NCBI GenBank assembly: GCA_965232885.1
Contig: CBDDQX010000003.1
Location: forward strand, 806,001-870,000
Direction: 5' to 3'
DNA: 64,000 nucleotides
Source: VXOI01 sp965232885
Lineage (GTDB): Bacteria > Chloroflexota > Dehalococcoidia > Lucifugimonadales > UBA3495
Shown here: piece after piece, positions 1-8,002 of the stretch
How positions within the stretch are numbered: position 1 is the first letter of the stretch
How the letters are laid out: each line of letters begins with the position of its first letter
The notes under the pieces: model-generated
Database searches by the model: none
What the model was told of the DNA's origin: nothing
Seen by the model: the letters and a program-made list of their open reading frames with translations, nothing else
Program-made: the position numbers and the translations under genes

Positions 1-2
1 AG

Positions 3-497
3 AAGGTTGATTTGGTCGGCCGTTTGCTTAGTACCAGAATTCATGAAGTCAACGAAGGCGACATTTCTGTCGCCGAGGTATTGCCACGCCATTGCCTGGC
101 CGGTGACGTCGTTTCAAACGCTAAGTTATTGCCTGGCCTTGATCGGCACTATTATCCTTTAAGCGACTGGATGTACAGTGTTATACGGACACATACAAGG
201 GATTTTATCCGAAGCGAGGCACAGCACGAGTTGACTTTTGCCAAGATGGAGATTCTTTTGGCGCTCGGGTTTGCTCATCGAGAGAAACAGCGATTTGGAT
301 ATTGGGCACCTCCCGGGACTTTTGCTTATCGGCATGACGAAAGGAGTCGGGTACTGACGGAAATTCAAGAGTCGCTGGACCGACTAAATGACGAGTCTCC
401 CTTTGTTAAGTGCGGAATTTTTGGAGATACGGCAGACATGTGTAGGCGGGAAATCGACAATTTGAACGCATTCCTGCCCAAATTGCGTTCCTTTTAG
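3..497 (+). CDS. Hypothetical protein, 3' part (runs off the left edge)
   Basis: The frame is open from the first bases of the window to a TAG at 495-497, so this is probably the C-terminal part of a longer protein; the first in-window start would be a weak TTG at 12. About 160 residues are visible, soluble, with no membrane segment or recognisable catalytic motif. The central part is aromatic and basic (HYYPLSDWMYSVIRTHTRDF) and helix-rich. I do not recognise the family. It precedes a convergent array of small HTH genes inside what looks like an integrated element, so cargo of that element is the likeliest role. Confidence 0.55.
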   Translation, partial: KVDLVGRLLSTRIHEVNEGDISVAEVLPRHCLAGDVVSNAKLLPGLDRHYYPLSDWMYSVIRTHTRDFIRSEAQHELTFAKMEILLALGFAHREKQRFGYWAPPGTFAYRHDERSRVLTEIQESLDRLNDESPFVKCGIFGDTADMCRREIDNLNAFLPKLRSF

Positions 498-638
498 TTG
501 TCTAGTGCTTGACACAGGACTATCCGCAGAAACAGCGCGGAAGCCGGAACGGACAAGTGGACAATCCCACGCAGTTTCTTTTGACTAAGCGCGAAACTTA
601 GCACTACTGCGAGATAACGCCTGGGACGGGAATAGGTT

Positions 639-920
639 TTAGCCGCAGTTGATTCGCGCATCGCCGGATTCCCCCGCGTCCGGCAGCAGCAGGTGAAGCA
701 GGCCCAGGCGGGCGGCGAGGCCGAACAAGGCAACCAGATGGGCGGAATCGGGCTTGACGCCGTTCCGCCAGCGCTTGATCAGCCGAATGTCCACCCGCAG
801 CTCCCGCGCCAAGCCCCGCCAGGAAAACTCGGCGGCCTCTTTGAACTCCACCAGCCTTTGGGGAAAGTCCTCCGGGAAGTGACACGGCTCCACTCGGTAG
901 ACCCATCGCTGGCGTCCCAC
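639..920 (-). CDS. Small HTH-like DNA-binding protein (array member 4)
   Basis: A 93-residue basic protein. GTG at 918-920 is chosen because it lies just after the stop of the preceding gene (stop 925-927), with a GGGAG motif before it. The middle reads FSWRGLARELRVDIRLIKRW, a helix-turn-helix of the lambda-repressor kind, and it aligns with the same region of the upstream gene (LTWDGFATAIGVDIRQVLRW). The two are therefore tandem paralogues. A repressor or antitoxin-like DNA-binding role is inferred; no partner toxin is evident. It is the last gene of a four-gene overlapping minus-strand operon. Confidence 0.6.
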   Translation of the reverse strand: MGRQRWVYRVEPCHFPEDFPQRLVEFKEAAEFSWRGLARELRVDIRLIKRWRNGVKPDSAHLVALFGLAARLGLLHLLLPDAGESGDARINCG

Positions 921-924
921 GGCT

Positions 925-1218
925 CTACTCCCTGCCCCGGACCGTAACCACCACGTCCCGGCCCGTGAGAATGCCCAGGCCCCCCTGCACCTGGATGGCG
1001 AAGTCCACCAGGGCCAGCATGGCCCCGCCCGAGGGTTCGCAGCCCTTCTTGCGCCAGCGCAGCACCTGACGGATGTCCACGCCGATGGCGGTGGCAAACC
1101 CGTCCCAGGTCAGGCCCGAGGCCTCCTTCAGTCGGACCAAACGCACGCCGAAGTCCTCGGGCATCACCGCTACGCCCGGAATGAATGCAATTCTCTGGGA
1201 TTTGCGCTTCCTACTCAT
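925..1218 (-). CDS. Small XRE-like HTH protein (array member 3)
   Basis: 97 residues. The HTH core (LTWDGFATAIGVDIRQVLRW, about residues 35-55) is followed by a short tail containing ALVDFAIQVQ. The start overlaps the end of the upstream gene by 8 bases (1211-1218), which implies translational coupling. It is close in sequence to the downstream member of the array, so a recent duplication is likely. Function beyond DNA binding is not known. Confidence 0.65.
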   Translation of the reverse strand: MSRKRKSQRIAFIPGVAVMPEDFGVRLVRLKEASGLTWDGFATAIGVDIRQVLRWRKKGCEPSGGAMLALVDFAIQVQGGLGILTGRDVVVTVRGRE

Positions 1219-1453
1219 CCAACCTCACAACTATGAAGAGGGCGTCGAAATCCTCAACGCCCAGGACTTGCTGTATCTTGCGCCGGACCGACGGCGACGG
1301 GCTGCGCTCCCCGGTGAAAAGCTGGGACATGTACCCGGAGGTGAGCCCGCAACGGTCGGCAAACTCGTTCTGGGACATGTTCAAATGGCGGAGCAGGTCC
1401 CAGGCCGCCTCCGCTCTCAGCATCACCCTCTCGGTGGCGCGCTTACGGGCCAT
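1211..1453 (-). CDS. XRE-family HTH protein (array member 2)
   Basis: An 80-residue single-domain regulator. Residues about 25-60 form a canonical XRE helix-turn-helix (MSQNEFADRCGLTSGYMSQL) followed by the usual basic stretch (TGERSPSPSVRRKIQQVL). It overlaps the upstream gene by 11 bases and the downstream one by 8. In size it matches antitoxin or Cro-like repressors. It is probably expressed from the divergent promoter region at 1749-1919, where an inverted-repeat operator pair is visible. Confidence 0.75.
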   Translation of the reverse strand: MARKRATERVMLRAEAAWDLLRHLNMSQNEFADRCGLTSGYMSQLFTGERSPSPSVRRKIQQVLGVEDFDALFIVVRLDE

Positions 1454-1748
1454 GCTCGTCGTCCCTCCCGGCAGCCTTCCCGTCCCCGACTGCGTGTCCG
1501 TTCACCGGCGGTTCCTTACCGTCCGCCCCGTTGGGGTGGGGGTACAGCTCCGGGTGGGCCATGTAGTGCCGGGCGATGATGCGGGCCAGGATCCGCAGAC
1601 CCTCGATTCGCCGGCGCTCCTGGCTCCTGGTGAGTCCCTGTTTCTTTCTCAAATCCCTCGGCTCTCCTGGAAATCTGCCCCGGAAATCCGGCGTCAGCCT
1701 CCGGTGGCGGAACGCCGCGCCCTTGGGTATAATGCCTGAATAGAACAT
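1443..1748 (-). CDS. Small hypothetical protein, first gene of the HTH array
   Basis: About 101 residues from ATG at 1746-1748; a TTG 15 codons upstream would lie inside the operator-like repeat and is less likely. The protein is very basic in the middle (DLRKKQGLTRSQERRRIEG) and hydrophilic at the C-terminus. No family is recognised. It is the leading gene of the minus-strand operon and overlaps the next gene by 11 bases. Confidence 0.5.
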   Translation of the reverse strand: MFYSGIIPKGAAFRHRRLTPDFRGRFPGEPRDLRKKQGLTRSQERRRIEGLRILARIIARHYMAHPELYPHPNGADGKEPPVNGHAVGDGKAAGRDDEHGP

Positions 1749-1766
1749 CGGGTCTGTTTCGTTGGA

Positions 1767-1911
1767 TTGTACCAATATAGCAATCAGCAGCACAACAACC
1801 TCTTCGGCCTTTTCTGGTCTGAGTTGACAAGTGCTTGCAGGAATGGAACAATAATTCGACAGGAATCACGCAAGAATTAAGCATCATAGTATGATTGCTG
1901 TAATGGTACGA
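1767..1911. promoter_or_regulatory. Paired inverted 20-bp operator-like sites in the divergent promoter region
   Basis: TTGTACCAATATAGCAATCA at 1767-1786 and, inverted, the complement of TCGTACCATTACAGCAATCA at 1892-1911 match at 17 of 20 positions. One lies just before the minus-strand array, the other just before the XRE gene at 1920, so each promoter has one copy. This is the arrangement expected of binding sites for the XRE protein encoded here; that link is inference. Confidence 0.6.
1824..1852 (+). promoter_or_regulatory. Candidate sigma-70 promoter for the XRE-ImmA-nuclease operon
   Basis: TTGACA at 1824-1829 is followed after 17 bases by AACAAT at 1847-1852. It points toward the XRE gene at 1920 and lies between the two operator-like repeats. 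Confidence 0.45.
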
Positions 1912-1919
1912 GGGGTGAC

Positions 1920-2333
1920 GTGATGGAGCAGCACAACGACCAACGGAACGAGGAGCTGGGGCCACTGCTCAAGCGGCTCCGGGGAGACACTAGTCTCCGC
2001 GACGTGCGGGGGATGGCCGGCATCTCCAATTCCTACCTGTCCCAGATAGAGCGGGGCGACCGCCGGCCCGGGCCCAGCGTGCTCAAGCGCCTGGCCTCCC
2101 TCTACGGCGTGGATGTGCAGGACCTGCTGAAAAAGGCTGGTTACCTGGACGACCCGGAGGACGTGACTCCACGGGACGACGAACCTCAGGAGGTGGAGCG
2201 GGCCTACCAGTACGTGCTGGCCGACCCCAAGTTCCGGGTGGGCACCCGTCCCTCCGGCCCCCTGTCCCTGGAGGCCAAGCGGTTCATTGTCGAAATGTAC
2301 GAGCGCTTCACCGGGAAGCGGCTACTGGAGTGA
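1920..2333 (+). CDS. XRE-family transcriptional regulator
   Basis: 137 residues starting GTG-ATG at 1920/1923 behind an ACGAGGGGTGA ribosome-binding site. The HTH is at about residues 13-65 (NSYLSQIERGDRRPGPSVLK is the recognition helix and the characteristic ERG turn), followed by an acidic linker and a C-terminal helical region. Its stop overlaps the start of the ImmA/IrrE gene (GTGA), so the pair is co-translated. XRE + DUF955 pairs (for example CapH/CapP of CBASS, ImmR/ImmA of ICEBs1) act as repressor and repressor-cleaving protease; I infer the same here, controlling the nuclease at 3284. Confidence 0.85.
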   Translation: MMEQHNDQRNEELGPLLKRLRGDTSLRDVRGMAGISNSYLSQIERGDRRPGPSVLKRLASLYGVDVQDLLKKAGYLDDPEDVTPRDDEPQEVERAYQYVLADPKFRVGTRPSGPLSLEAKRFIVEMYERFTGKRLLE

Positions 2334-3271
2334 TTTTGACCATGACTCTTGAGGACTTCTGCGACCGGATCATGGCCGACGAACACCCCATAGAGAGGCT
2401 GGAGCCGGAGGGGCTGGCGGCGGAGTTCACTGACTACTTCCAGGTGCCCCTCCGCGTCTCGCTGGAAGATCTGGCCGTGTTGCTGGAATGCGCCGGGGTC
2501 GGGGAGGTGTCGGAGAGGCCCCTGGCCGGAGGGCTGCGGGGCATCCACTACATCCAGCCCGACGGCACCTACGCCATCCACTACCTGGAGGGCCAGTGGG
2601 AAGGCACCAGCAAGCTCACCGTGCTTCACGAGACCTACGAGATCATCCACGAGCAGGTGTGGGACCGGCATCATGACTGCCAGCCCAGCAGAGGGATTTG
2701 CCCGGAGGCGGAGCGGTTCGCTGCGGCGACGTTGATGCCCCGGGAGGTCTTCGCCGCCTATGCCCAGGCTGGCGGGCTGGACGTGGTGGCCCTTCAGAAC
2801 CTCTTCAACTGCGCCTACTCCGCCGTGGCCCTTCGAATGTCCGAGGTGATGCTCCACCAGCCCCTGCTGCTTGCGCTTTACGAGCGCAGGAGTCAGGAGG
2901 ACCCGGCCCACTGGCCCGCGCCCACCAGGCTGGGAGACCTGCGGGTCACGGTGATGCGACGAACGGCGAACATGGGGGCGCCCCGGTCTCGGCTGCTCAA
3001 CGGGTGGCGGGGCGGCACGCCCCACAAGGGCAAGGCGCTGTCCGCCGGTTCCCTAGCGGAGCGGGCGGCCCGCAGCGGCAGGCCGGAATACGACGAAGGG
3101 GACGGCATCGCCGTGGCCGCCAGGCCCGTCCTCTGGAAGAACCGCCTGGCCAAGCTGGCGGTTGCCGCCGTACCCTGGGAACACCGCCATGTTCTGGAGC
3201 CCCAGGTCAGGATTGCGACGGGAACAAGTCCGGCAGACCGTTCCTGGAATCCCAGGACGGCGGCCGCGTAA
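2330..3271 (+). CDS. ImmA/IrrE-family (DUF955) metallopeptidase-like protein
   Basis: 313 residues; start GTG 2330 or ATG 2342. The peptidase helix reads LHETYEIIHEQV (about residues 102-113). In the usual HExxH signature the second histidine is here Glu (HETYE), with another His four residues further on. The later family motif EAERFAAATLMP is intact. Residues past about 200 form a basic extension absent from minimal family members. DUF955 proteins cleave XRE repressors after a damage or infection signal. Whether this variant binds zinc normally is open. It sits between its XRE partner and a nuclease gene 12 bases downstream. Confidence 0.8.
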   Translation: MILTMTLEDFCDRIMADEHPIERLEPEGLAAEFTDYFQVPLRVSLEDLAVLLECAGVGEVSERPLAGGLRGIHYIQPDGTYAIHYLEGQWEGTSKLTVLHETYEIIHEQVWDRHHDCQPSRGICPEAERFAAATLMPREVFAAYAQAGGLDVVALQNLFNCAYSAVALRMSEVMLHQPLLLALYERRSQEDPAHWPAPTRLGDLRVTVMRRTANMGAPRSRLLNGWRGGTPHKGKALSAGSLAERAARSGRPEYDEGDGIAVAARPVLWKNRLAKLAVAAVPWEHRHVLEPQVRIATGTSPADRSWNPRTAAA

Positions 3272-3283
3272 GGATGACGCCAG

Positions 3284-4336
3284 ATGCAGCACCGATACTC
3301 GAGGACCGGCTTTGAACGAGCCGCCAAGATTCGCCAACAAGATTTCCGGGACGAGTCTCCAACCATCAGCGACGACGCAAGGCAGCCAGCGGATGACAAG
3401 GGGCGGCGCAACCCCCACCTGCTGGCCCTGGGTTGCGAGGAAGAGAACCTGTTCCCAGGTATCAGAGGCAGGGGCGGCGCTATCGACTTCTTCGGTGAGC
3501 GCAACATCAGGTGGTGGAAGAGTTCCAGGAGTGGTGGCGACACCCAGGCGGGCGGCCCTACCCGCAACATGGCCAGCTCCCAGGTGGCCTGCGTCAACTT
3601 TCTGCTGCCGCTGGCTGTCATCCCCGGCGCCCTGACGGCGGCGTTGTGCTCCATCGACGGCGACGTGCGCTCCGTGGTGGACATCCGGCAAGGGAGTCTT
3701 TCCTCCCCGGTGGAGTTCGAGTGGCTGGGCATTCCTCACTCTCTGGAGGGCGGCAACACCAGGGGCGCCCAGAACACCAGCGTGGACGCCTTCCTGGTGG
3801 CTGAGACCGCAGCGGGACGCAGAAGGGCCTACCTGCTGGAATGGAAGTATGTCGAGCAGTACCTGGCCACCAGGCCGGACTTCAAGGGCGAGGGCAATGC
3901 CGGCGACACTCGCCGGCGCAGATACCAGCACCTGTTTCACGCCCCTTTTTCCTCATTCAGCCCTGCCGCTGCCCCGGAACTGGACGATTTCCTCTACGAA
4001 CCCTTCTACCAGATCATGCGGCAGCGGCTCCTGGCCGACCGGATGGTGGAGCGGCGGGAACTGAATGTCGACGAGGCCAGGGTGGTGGTCGTGGTGCCGG
4101 ACGACAACTGGGCCTACCGCACCGTGGCTGACGGCAGGACCACGACCTCCCCACCGTTAATCCGCCGTTTCCCCCACCTGGATACGGTGGAAGCCGTGAT
4201 GCGGGCATCCCTCAAGAGGCCGGACACTCAGTTCGGAATGGTGGCGCCGTCCCTGCTGCTGGAAAGTGTGATACGCAGCCTTCCCGACGAGACCGTGGAG
4301 TGGGCCAACTACTGGCGGGAACGCTACGGGGTGTGA
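3284..4336 (+). CDS. Restriction-endonuclease-like protein (PGN_0703-like family)
   Basis: 350 residues, ATG with an AAGGA site upstream. Around residues 165-190 it has SVDAFLVAE...LLEWKYVEQY, fitting a PD-(D/E)XK nuclease core (Asp, then E-x-K). The N-terminal part RNMASSQVACVNFLLPLA is typical of the family annotated as putative restriction endonuclease. The C-terminus is a helical region without known motif. It is the third gene of the XRE-ImmA operon, so it is probably the effector whose expression the regulators restrain. No partner methyltransferase is adjacent. The family assignment is from memory of the motif pattern. Confidence 0.65.
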   Translation: MQHRYSRTGFERAAKIRQQDFRDESPTISDDARQPADDKGRRNPHLLALGCEEENLFPGIRGRGGAIDFFGERNIRWWKSSRSGGDTQAGGPTRNMASSQVACVNFLLPLAVIPGALTAALCSIDGDVRSVVDIRQGSLSSPVEFEWLGIPHSLEGGNTRGAQNTSVDAFLVAETAAGRRRAYLLEWKYVEQYLATRPDFKGEGNAGDTRRRRYQHLFHAPFSSFSPAAAPELDDFLYEPFYQIMRQRLLADRMVERRELNVDEARVVVVVPDDNWAYRTVADGRTTTSPPLIRRFPHLDTVEAVMRASLKRPDTQFGMVAPSLLLESVIRSLPDETVEWANYWRERYGV

Positions 4337-4346
4337 CAGCGGTACC

Positions 4347-4375
4347 TTGACACTTCCGTCCGGTTGTCCGATGAT
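4347..4375 (+). promoter_or_regulatory. Candidate sigma-70 promoter for the RHH-recombinase pair
   Basis: TTGACA at 4347-4352, a 17-base spacer, and GATGAT at 4370-4375. It lies in the gap between the nuclease stop and the RHH gene at 4421. Confidence 0.5.
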
Positions 4376-4420
4376 GGATAGTAAGACAAACTATTAACCA
4401 CGCTGGCAAAAAGAGAGACC

Positions 4421-4660
4421 ATGCCCCCACGCAGGAAATCCAGAACCATCACGTTCTCCCTGCCGCCCGATATGTTCGAGCAGGTGCAGCGGGTGAAGAA
4501 TGAGGAGGGCCGGGACATGAGCGAGCTTGTCCGTGAAGCCCTCCGCCTGTACATGGAAGAGCGGGACCTGCGCCGCCAGGTACGACTGGAACGGCTGCGC
4601 TCCCGACAGGTTGCCCAACCAGAGAACGATGGAGGCGAAATCGATGAATCAACGACTTGA
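4421..4660 (+). CDS. Ribbon-helix-helix (CopG-like) DNA-binding protein
   Basis: 79 residues. The strand RTITFSLPPDMFEQVQRV followed by DMSELVREALRLYMEE is a textbook ribbon-helix-helix. A basic helical tail follows. The last 17 bases overlap the recombinase gene. A small RHH protein upstream of and overlapping a serine integrase suggests an autoregulator or directionality factor for the recombinase (inference). It could instead be an orphan antitoxin. Confidence 0.85.
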   Translation: MPPRRKSRTITFSLPPDMFEQVQRVKNEEGRDMSELVREALRLYMEERDLRRQVRLERLRSRQVAQPENDGGEIDESTT

Positions 4661-6278
4661 CCTGATCCCGGCGGCCCTGTACGCCCGGGTGTCCAGCGAA
4701 CGCCAGGACGTGGACCTGTCCGTGGCCGCCCAGCTTCGGGCGCTCCGCGACTACGCCGAACGGAACGGCTACCTGGTGGTCCGCGAATACGTGGACGAGG
4801 CCGAGAGCGGCAGGATCGCCGACCGGCCCCAGTTCAGCCTGATGCTTGATGAGGCCAGCAAGCAAGAGGCCCCTTTCAATGAGATTCTAGTGTGGAAATT
4901 CTCCCGCTTCACGCGCAAGCGGGAACACGCCGTGGCCTTCAAGTCCATGCTGCGGCGCCGGGGTATCCGCGTTGTTTCCATCACCGAGCAGGCCGACGAC
5001 ACTCCCACCGGCAAACTGCTTGAGGCCATCATTGAGTCCGTGGACGAATTTTATAGCGAAAATCTTGCCCAGGAGGTTTCCAGGGGTATGCGGGAGGCGG
5101 CATCCAGGGGTTTCTGGATGACCTCCTACGCCCCCTACGGCTACAAGAAGGTCCACGTCCAGGATGGGGCCAAGACCCGTCCCAGGCTGGAACTGAACCC
5201 GCCCTCCGACGCCGTGGTGCGCCGCATCTTCGACATGGTCCTCCACGGCAAAAGCATCCTGGACGTGACCAAGGTCCTCAACTCTGAGGGCATCCCCACC
5301 ACCAACGGCAAGAAGTGGCTCAAGACCACCATCAACACCATGCTGGCCAACGAGGCGTACACTGGCACCCTGGTCTGGGGCGCCAGCGCCAAGGACGGTA
5401 CCCCGCCGGTCAGGATTGAGAACGCTTTCCCCGCCATCGTCAGCCAGCAGGAGTTCCGCAAGGTCCGTCGGCTGCTCAAGTCCCGCGCGCCGAGCAAGGT
5501 GAATCCTCGCCGCGCCTCAAGCGCCTACCTGCTCAGCGGGTTGCTCAAGTGCGAGACCTGCGGCAAGGCCATGACCGCCGCCGACGCCAAGAGCGGCAAA
5601 TACACCTACTACGTCTGCCACTCTCTGCTGAAGAAGGGCAAAGGCACCTGCGACACCCCCAGGCTCAACTCCAAGTCCTTCGAGAAGCTGATCATCGACC
5701 AGATACGGGAGAACGTCCTCACCGAGTCCAACATTCGCGACCTGGTGAAGCTGCTGGACGAGGAGATGGACGGAGCGGCCCGCGAGCAGCGGGAGCGGCT
5801 GGAGACCATCGAGCAGGAACTGGAGGACGTGAAGAAGCGGTTGGGCCGCATCTGGCAGTTCGTCGAAACCACCGACATCGAGATGGCCGACGCCTCGGAA
5901 CGCATCAAGGAGCACCGGGACCGGCAGCAGCAGTTGGAGATAGCCGCCGAGGAGGCCAGGTCGATGCTGACCGAGCGACGGGCTGTGCTGGACAGCGCCG
6001 ACACCATCGCCGCCTTTGCCGAGGAGATGAGCGAGTTTCTCAAGACCAGCGAGCTGACCGAGACCCGCGCCTTTGTCAAGTCCTTCGTTAAGGAGGTGCT
6101 GGTCAAGCCCGGCCGGGCCGCCGTCATCTACTCCCTGCCCATGCCCGACGACAGCCCCATGGGAGAAGCGGACACAGCAGAACTCGCCCTGAGCGGGCGA
6201 GTTATCGCTTCGGGACGTTCTGGTGGGCCTAACTTGACGATAGACAGTACCGTTTTTGAGATATGGATGGACCTGTAA
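4644..6278 (+). CDS. Large serine recombinase (site-specific integrase)
   Basis: 544 residues from ATG 4644, chosen because GGAGG lies eight bases upstream. Resolvase domain residues 10-155: YARVSSERQ with catalytic Ser17, then GRIADRPQFSLMLDEA and WKFSRFTRKREH with the conserved arginines. The Recombinase domain follows (about 170-270, APYGYKK, NEAYTGTLVWG), then a zinc-ribbon domain (LKCETCGKAM...YVCHS...GTCDTPR) and a long coiled coil (about 355-470). These enzymes integrate and excise phages or ICE-like elements between attP and attB. The gene ends about 20-40 bases before a broken istA, as expected for a recombinase next to its attachment site. Confidence 0.95.
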   Translation: MNQRLDLIPAALYARVSSERQDVDLSVAAQLRALRDYAERNGYLVVREYVDEAESGRIADRPQFSLMLDEASKQEAPFNEILVWKFSRFTRKREHAVAFKSMLRRRGIRVVSITEQADDTPTGKLLEAIIESVDEFYSENLAQEVSRGMREAASRGFWMTSYAPYGYKKVHVQDGAKTRPRLELNPPSDAVVRRIFDMVLHGKSILDVTKVLNSEGIPTTNGKKWLKTTINTMLANEAYTGTLVWGASAKDGTPPVRIENAFPAIVSQQEFRKVRRLLKSRAPSKVNPRRASSAYLLSGLLKCETCGKAMTAADAKSGKYTYYVCHSLLKKGKGTCDTPRLNSKSFEKLIIDQIRENVLTESNIRDLVKLLDEEMDGAAREQRERLETIEQELEDVKKRLGRIWQFVETTDIEMADASERIKEHRDRQQQLEIAAEEARSMLTERRAVLDSADTIAAFAEEMSEFLKTSELTETRAFVKSFVKEVLVKPGRAAVIYSLPMPDDSPMGEADTAELALSGRVIASGRSGGPNLTIDSTVFEIWMDL

Positions 6279-6320
6279 GCCTCCTAACTCCCTCGGGCCA
6301 TCTATCAAAGTGCGGCAGAA
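6279..6320. other. Probable attachment-site junction of the serine-recombinase element
   Basis: The recombinase ends at 6278. From about 6315 the minus strand resumes as istA coding sequence, in the middle of the conserved GHAQ-DF region. The crossover core should lie in these roughly 40 bases. The other half-site and the rest of istA are not in the window, so the element extends beyond position 1. Confidence 0.5.
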
Positions 6321-6716
6321 GTCGCACTGGGCGTGGCCCGGCGAGTGGGACAACGGCACGAACATCTCCTTGGTACGCCGGCGATGCTCCCTGGCGTAGT
6401 CCTTGACGATGGTGTATCCGCCGTCGAAGCCGTATTCGTCCCTAAGCCGCTCGAATATGCGCTTGCCGGTGTGGCGCTGCCTCTTGTGGCCGCGGTGACC
6501 CTCTTCGAGGATGCGGTCGATGACGCCGGTGTAAGGCTCCAACTTGGGCTTTCTGGGCGGGGTCTGCTGCAGGTAGCCCGGCGAGGCCAGCGTCTTGCGC
6601 ACCGTGTCCCGGTGCAGACCGAATACCCGGGAAGCTTCCCGGACGCTCATGCCCTCCACCATCACCGCCCGGCGAACCCGCAGATATACGTCCACTGTGT
6701 ATATCCATGGCACCAT
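6315..6716 (-). pseudogene. istA: Truncated IS21-family transposase istA (N-terminal part)
   Basis: Starting at ATG 6716 the protein reads through the IstA HTH (GMSVREASRVFGLHRDTVRK), the conserved helical region (RIFERLRDEYGFDGGYTIVK) and the REMFVPLSH-like segment (EMFVPLSHSPGHAQCDF). The family similarity stops at about 6315, just before the DDE catalytic domain. What follows is the end of the recombinase gene. The gene was evidently the integration target of the adjacent element. It cannot transpose. Confidence 0.85.
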
Positions 6717-6738
6717 CCGTAGGGTCGACTACTGCCCT

Positions 6739-7107
6739 ATGAATGGCGGCGAGCGGCCCAATTTGCAACCGCCCTTTGTCAGCGACTACCCGCCCGCACG
6801 GAACAATTTACCTCCACCGTTCGTAAATCTCGCGGCCTTAGGCCAGAACGAGCTTTACAGTTGGTCAGGTGAAGTTAAACCTGTGCCCGAGTCAACCTCA
6901 CGGCCTCGCGCGGGCAGGGTTCCAGAGGTAAAATCAAGAATAGTCCCACTGCTCATATCAATGGCTCGAACAACGGTTCCGGTGGACCTGGAGGAGTTCC
7001 TGGAAATTGGCCTTCGAGTGAAGCTGGATTTACATGCTCCACCGGAGCCTGGGGTCTTGAGAATAACTGATTTCGTGCGCAAGGGCAGGCTTCTCGTATT
7101 TCATTAA
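6739..7107 (+). CDS. Doubtful hypothetical ORF
   Basis: 122 residues from ATG 6739 to a TAA near 7107. Pro-rich at first, then PVDLEEFLEIGLRVKLDLHA, which faintly resembles the N-terminal part of DUF955 proteins. Since a DUF955 C-terminal remnant follows at 7333, this may be the front half of the same decayed gene. No ribosome-binding site is convincing. Confidence 0.3.
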   Translation: MNGGERPNLQPPFVSDYPPARNNLPPPFVNLAALGQNELYSWSGEVKPVPESTSRPRAGRVPEVKSRIVPLLISMARTTVPVDLEEFLEIGLRVKLDLHAPPEPGVLRITDFVRKGRLLVFH

Positions 7108-7332
7108 CTAGGGATTGACATCGGAGGCGGAGAAGAAGTGGGCATTTCACGGGACTCGAGGGCGATGGATGCCGACCTTGGCACACGAGGGATCTCATAT
7201 AATCCTGCACCGTTGGCGGTTTTAGGCCTCGGCAGAACTGAGGTCCTGTTCGACGTCGGAGAAGTCTATACTACGAGAATGATGAGGTGCCTGACCCGTG
7301 ATGTTTCGTTCGGGCGTTGCCACCACGATTGA

Positions 7333-7695
7333 AAGCAGGTCCCGGCAAACCTCAGCATGGCCTTGCTCCTAATGCCTGCCGAGGTTTTCAAGTCGGTGGT
7401 ACATGCGGTCGTTGAAGATGACCAATGGGGTGGAACTATGCTCCCGGTTCCGGACCCAGAGTCCGCAGCGTTCCAAGGTTCTTTACTCAAGATTAGCCGC
7501 CGCTGCGGGATGTCGCAACAGGCCGCCCGCATCCGTTTGGAGTTTCGGCTGAGGCGGGACCGTTACTGGGAGAACTTCCTGACTGAGTGGGGATTCTTAC
7601 TGCGCAAATGCACCGGACTGAGGTCCAAGGTGGTTTTCCATGGCACTTACAACAATCACGGGGGCACCCTCATAGAGCAGGTTCAAGCCGGGTAG
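7333..7695 (+). pseudogene. ImmA/IrrE (DUF955) C-terminal remnant
   Basis: The stretch from 7345 reads PANLSMALLLMPAEVF, which matches the family motif E.EAN.FAA.LLMP after the zinc-binding helix. ISRRCGMSQQAARIRLEF then matches the usual helical end of the domain. A TGA at 7330-7332 interrupts the frame and no HExxH helix is found upstream. It precedes the ubiquitin-like gene by 47 bases and was probably the regulator of that locus. Confidence 0.55.
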
Positions 7696-7742
7696 TGATG
7701 GGTAATGGGGAACCGTAATTTACTCCTGGAGGAGAAGGCATC

Positions 7743-7985
7743 GTGGCCACAATAGACGAGAAGTACGACTTTAAGGTCAACGGCACAGAATTTCAGACGG
7801 AATATCAGAGTCCGACTGCGTTGGAGATTCTAATGATCGCTAAGCAGGGAGGAGCCATTCCAAACAACCCGGAGGATTACGCATTGCAGGGCGACAAGGG
7901 GATATACCATGGGGTCGCCCGGGTAGATCTTCGAGAGGAAAACGTTTTTCTCACCTTTCCCATGAGTTCCGCTCAGGCTGCATAG
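7743..7985 (+). CDS. Ubiquitin-like protein of a bacterial conjugation system (locus 1)
   Basis: 80 residues; GTG 7743 with a strong GGAGGAGAAGG site. The sequence YDFKVNGTEFQTEYQSPTAL then a helix (EILMIAKQ) and strands to VFLTFP fits the beta-grasp pattern of the ubiquitin-like/multiubiquitin family found next to bacterial E1/E2/JAB genes. Unlike the locus-2 protein it has no C-terminal Gly-Gly: it ends PMSSAQAA. Either it acts non-covalently, is a different subfamily, or it has lost its conjugation end. Its identity is supported mainly by the downstream E2 remnant and JAB-E1 gene. Confidence 0.65.
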   Translation: MATIDEKYDFKVNGTEFQTEYQSPTALEILMIAKQGGAIPNNPEDYALQGDKGIYHGVARVDLREENVFLTFPMSSAQAA

Positions 7986-8002
7986 CACTACAACGACAGT
8001 TT

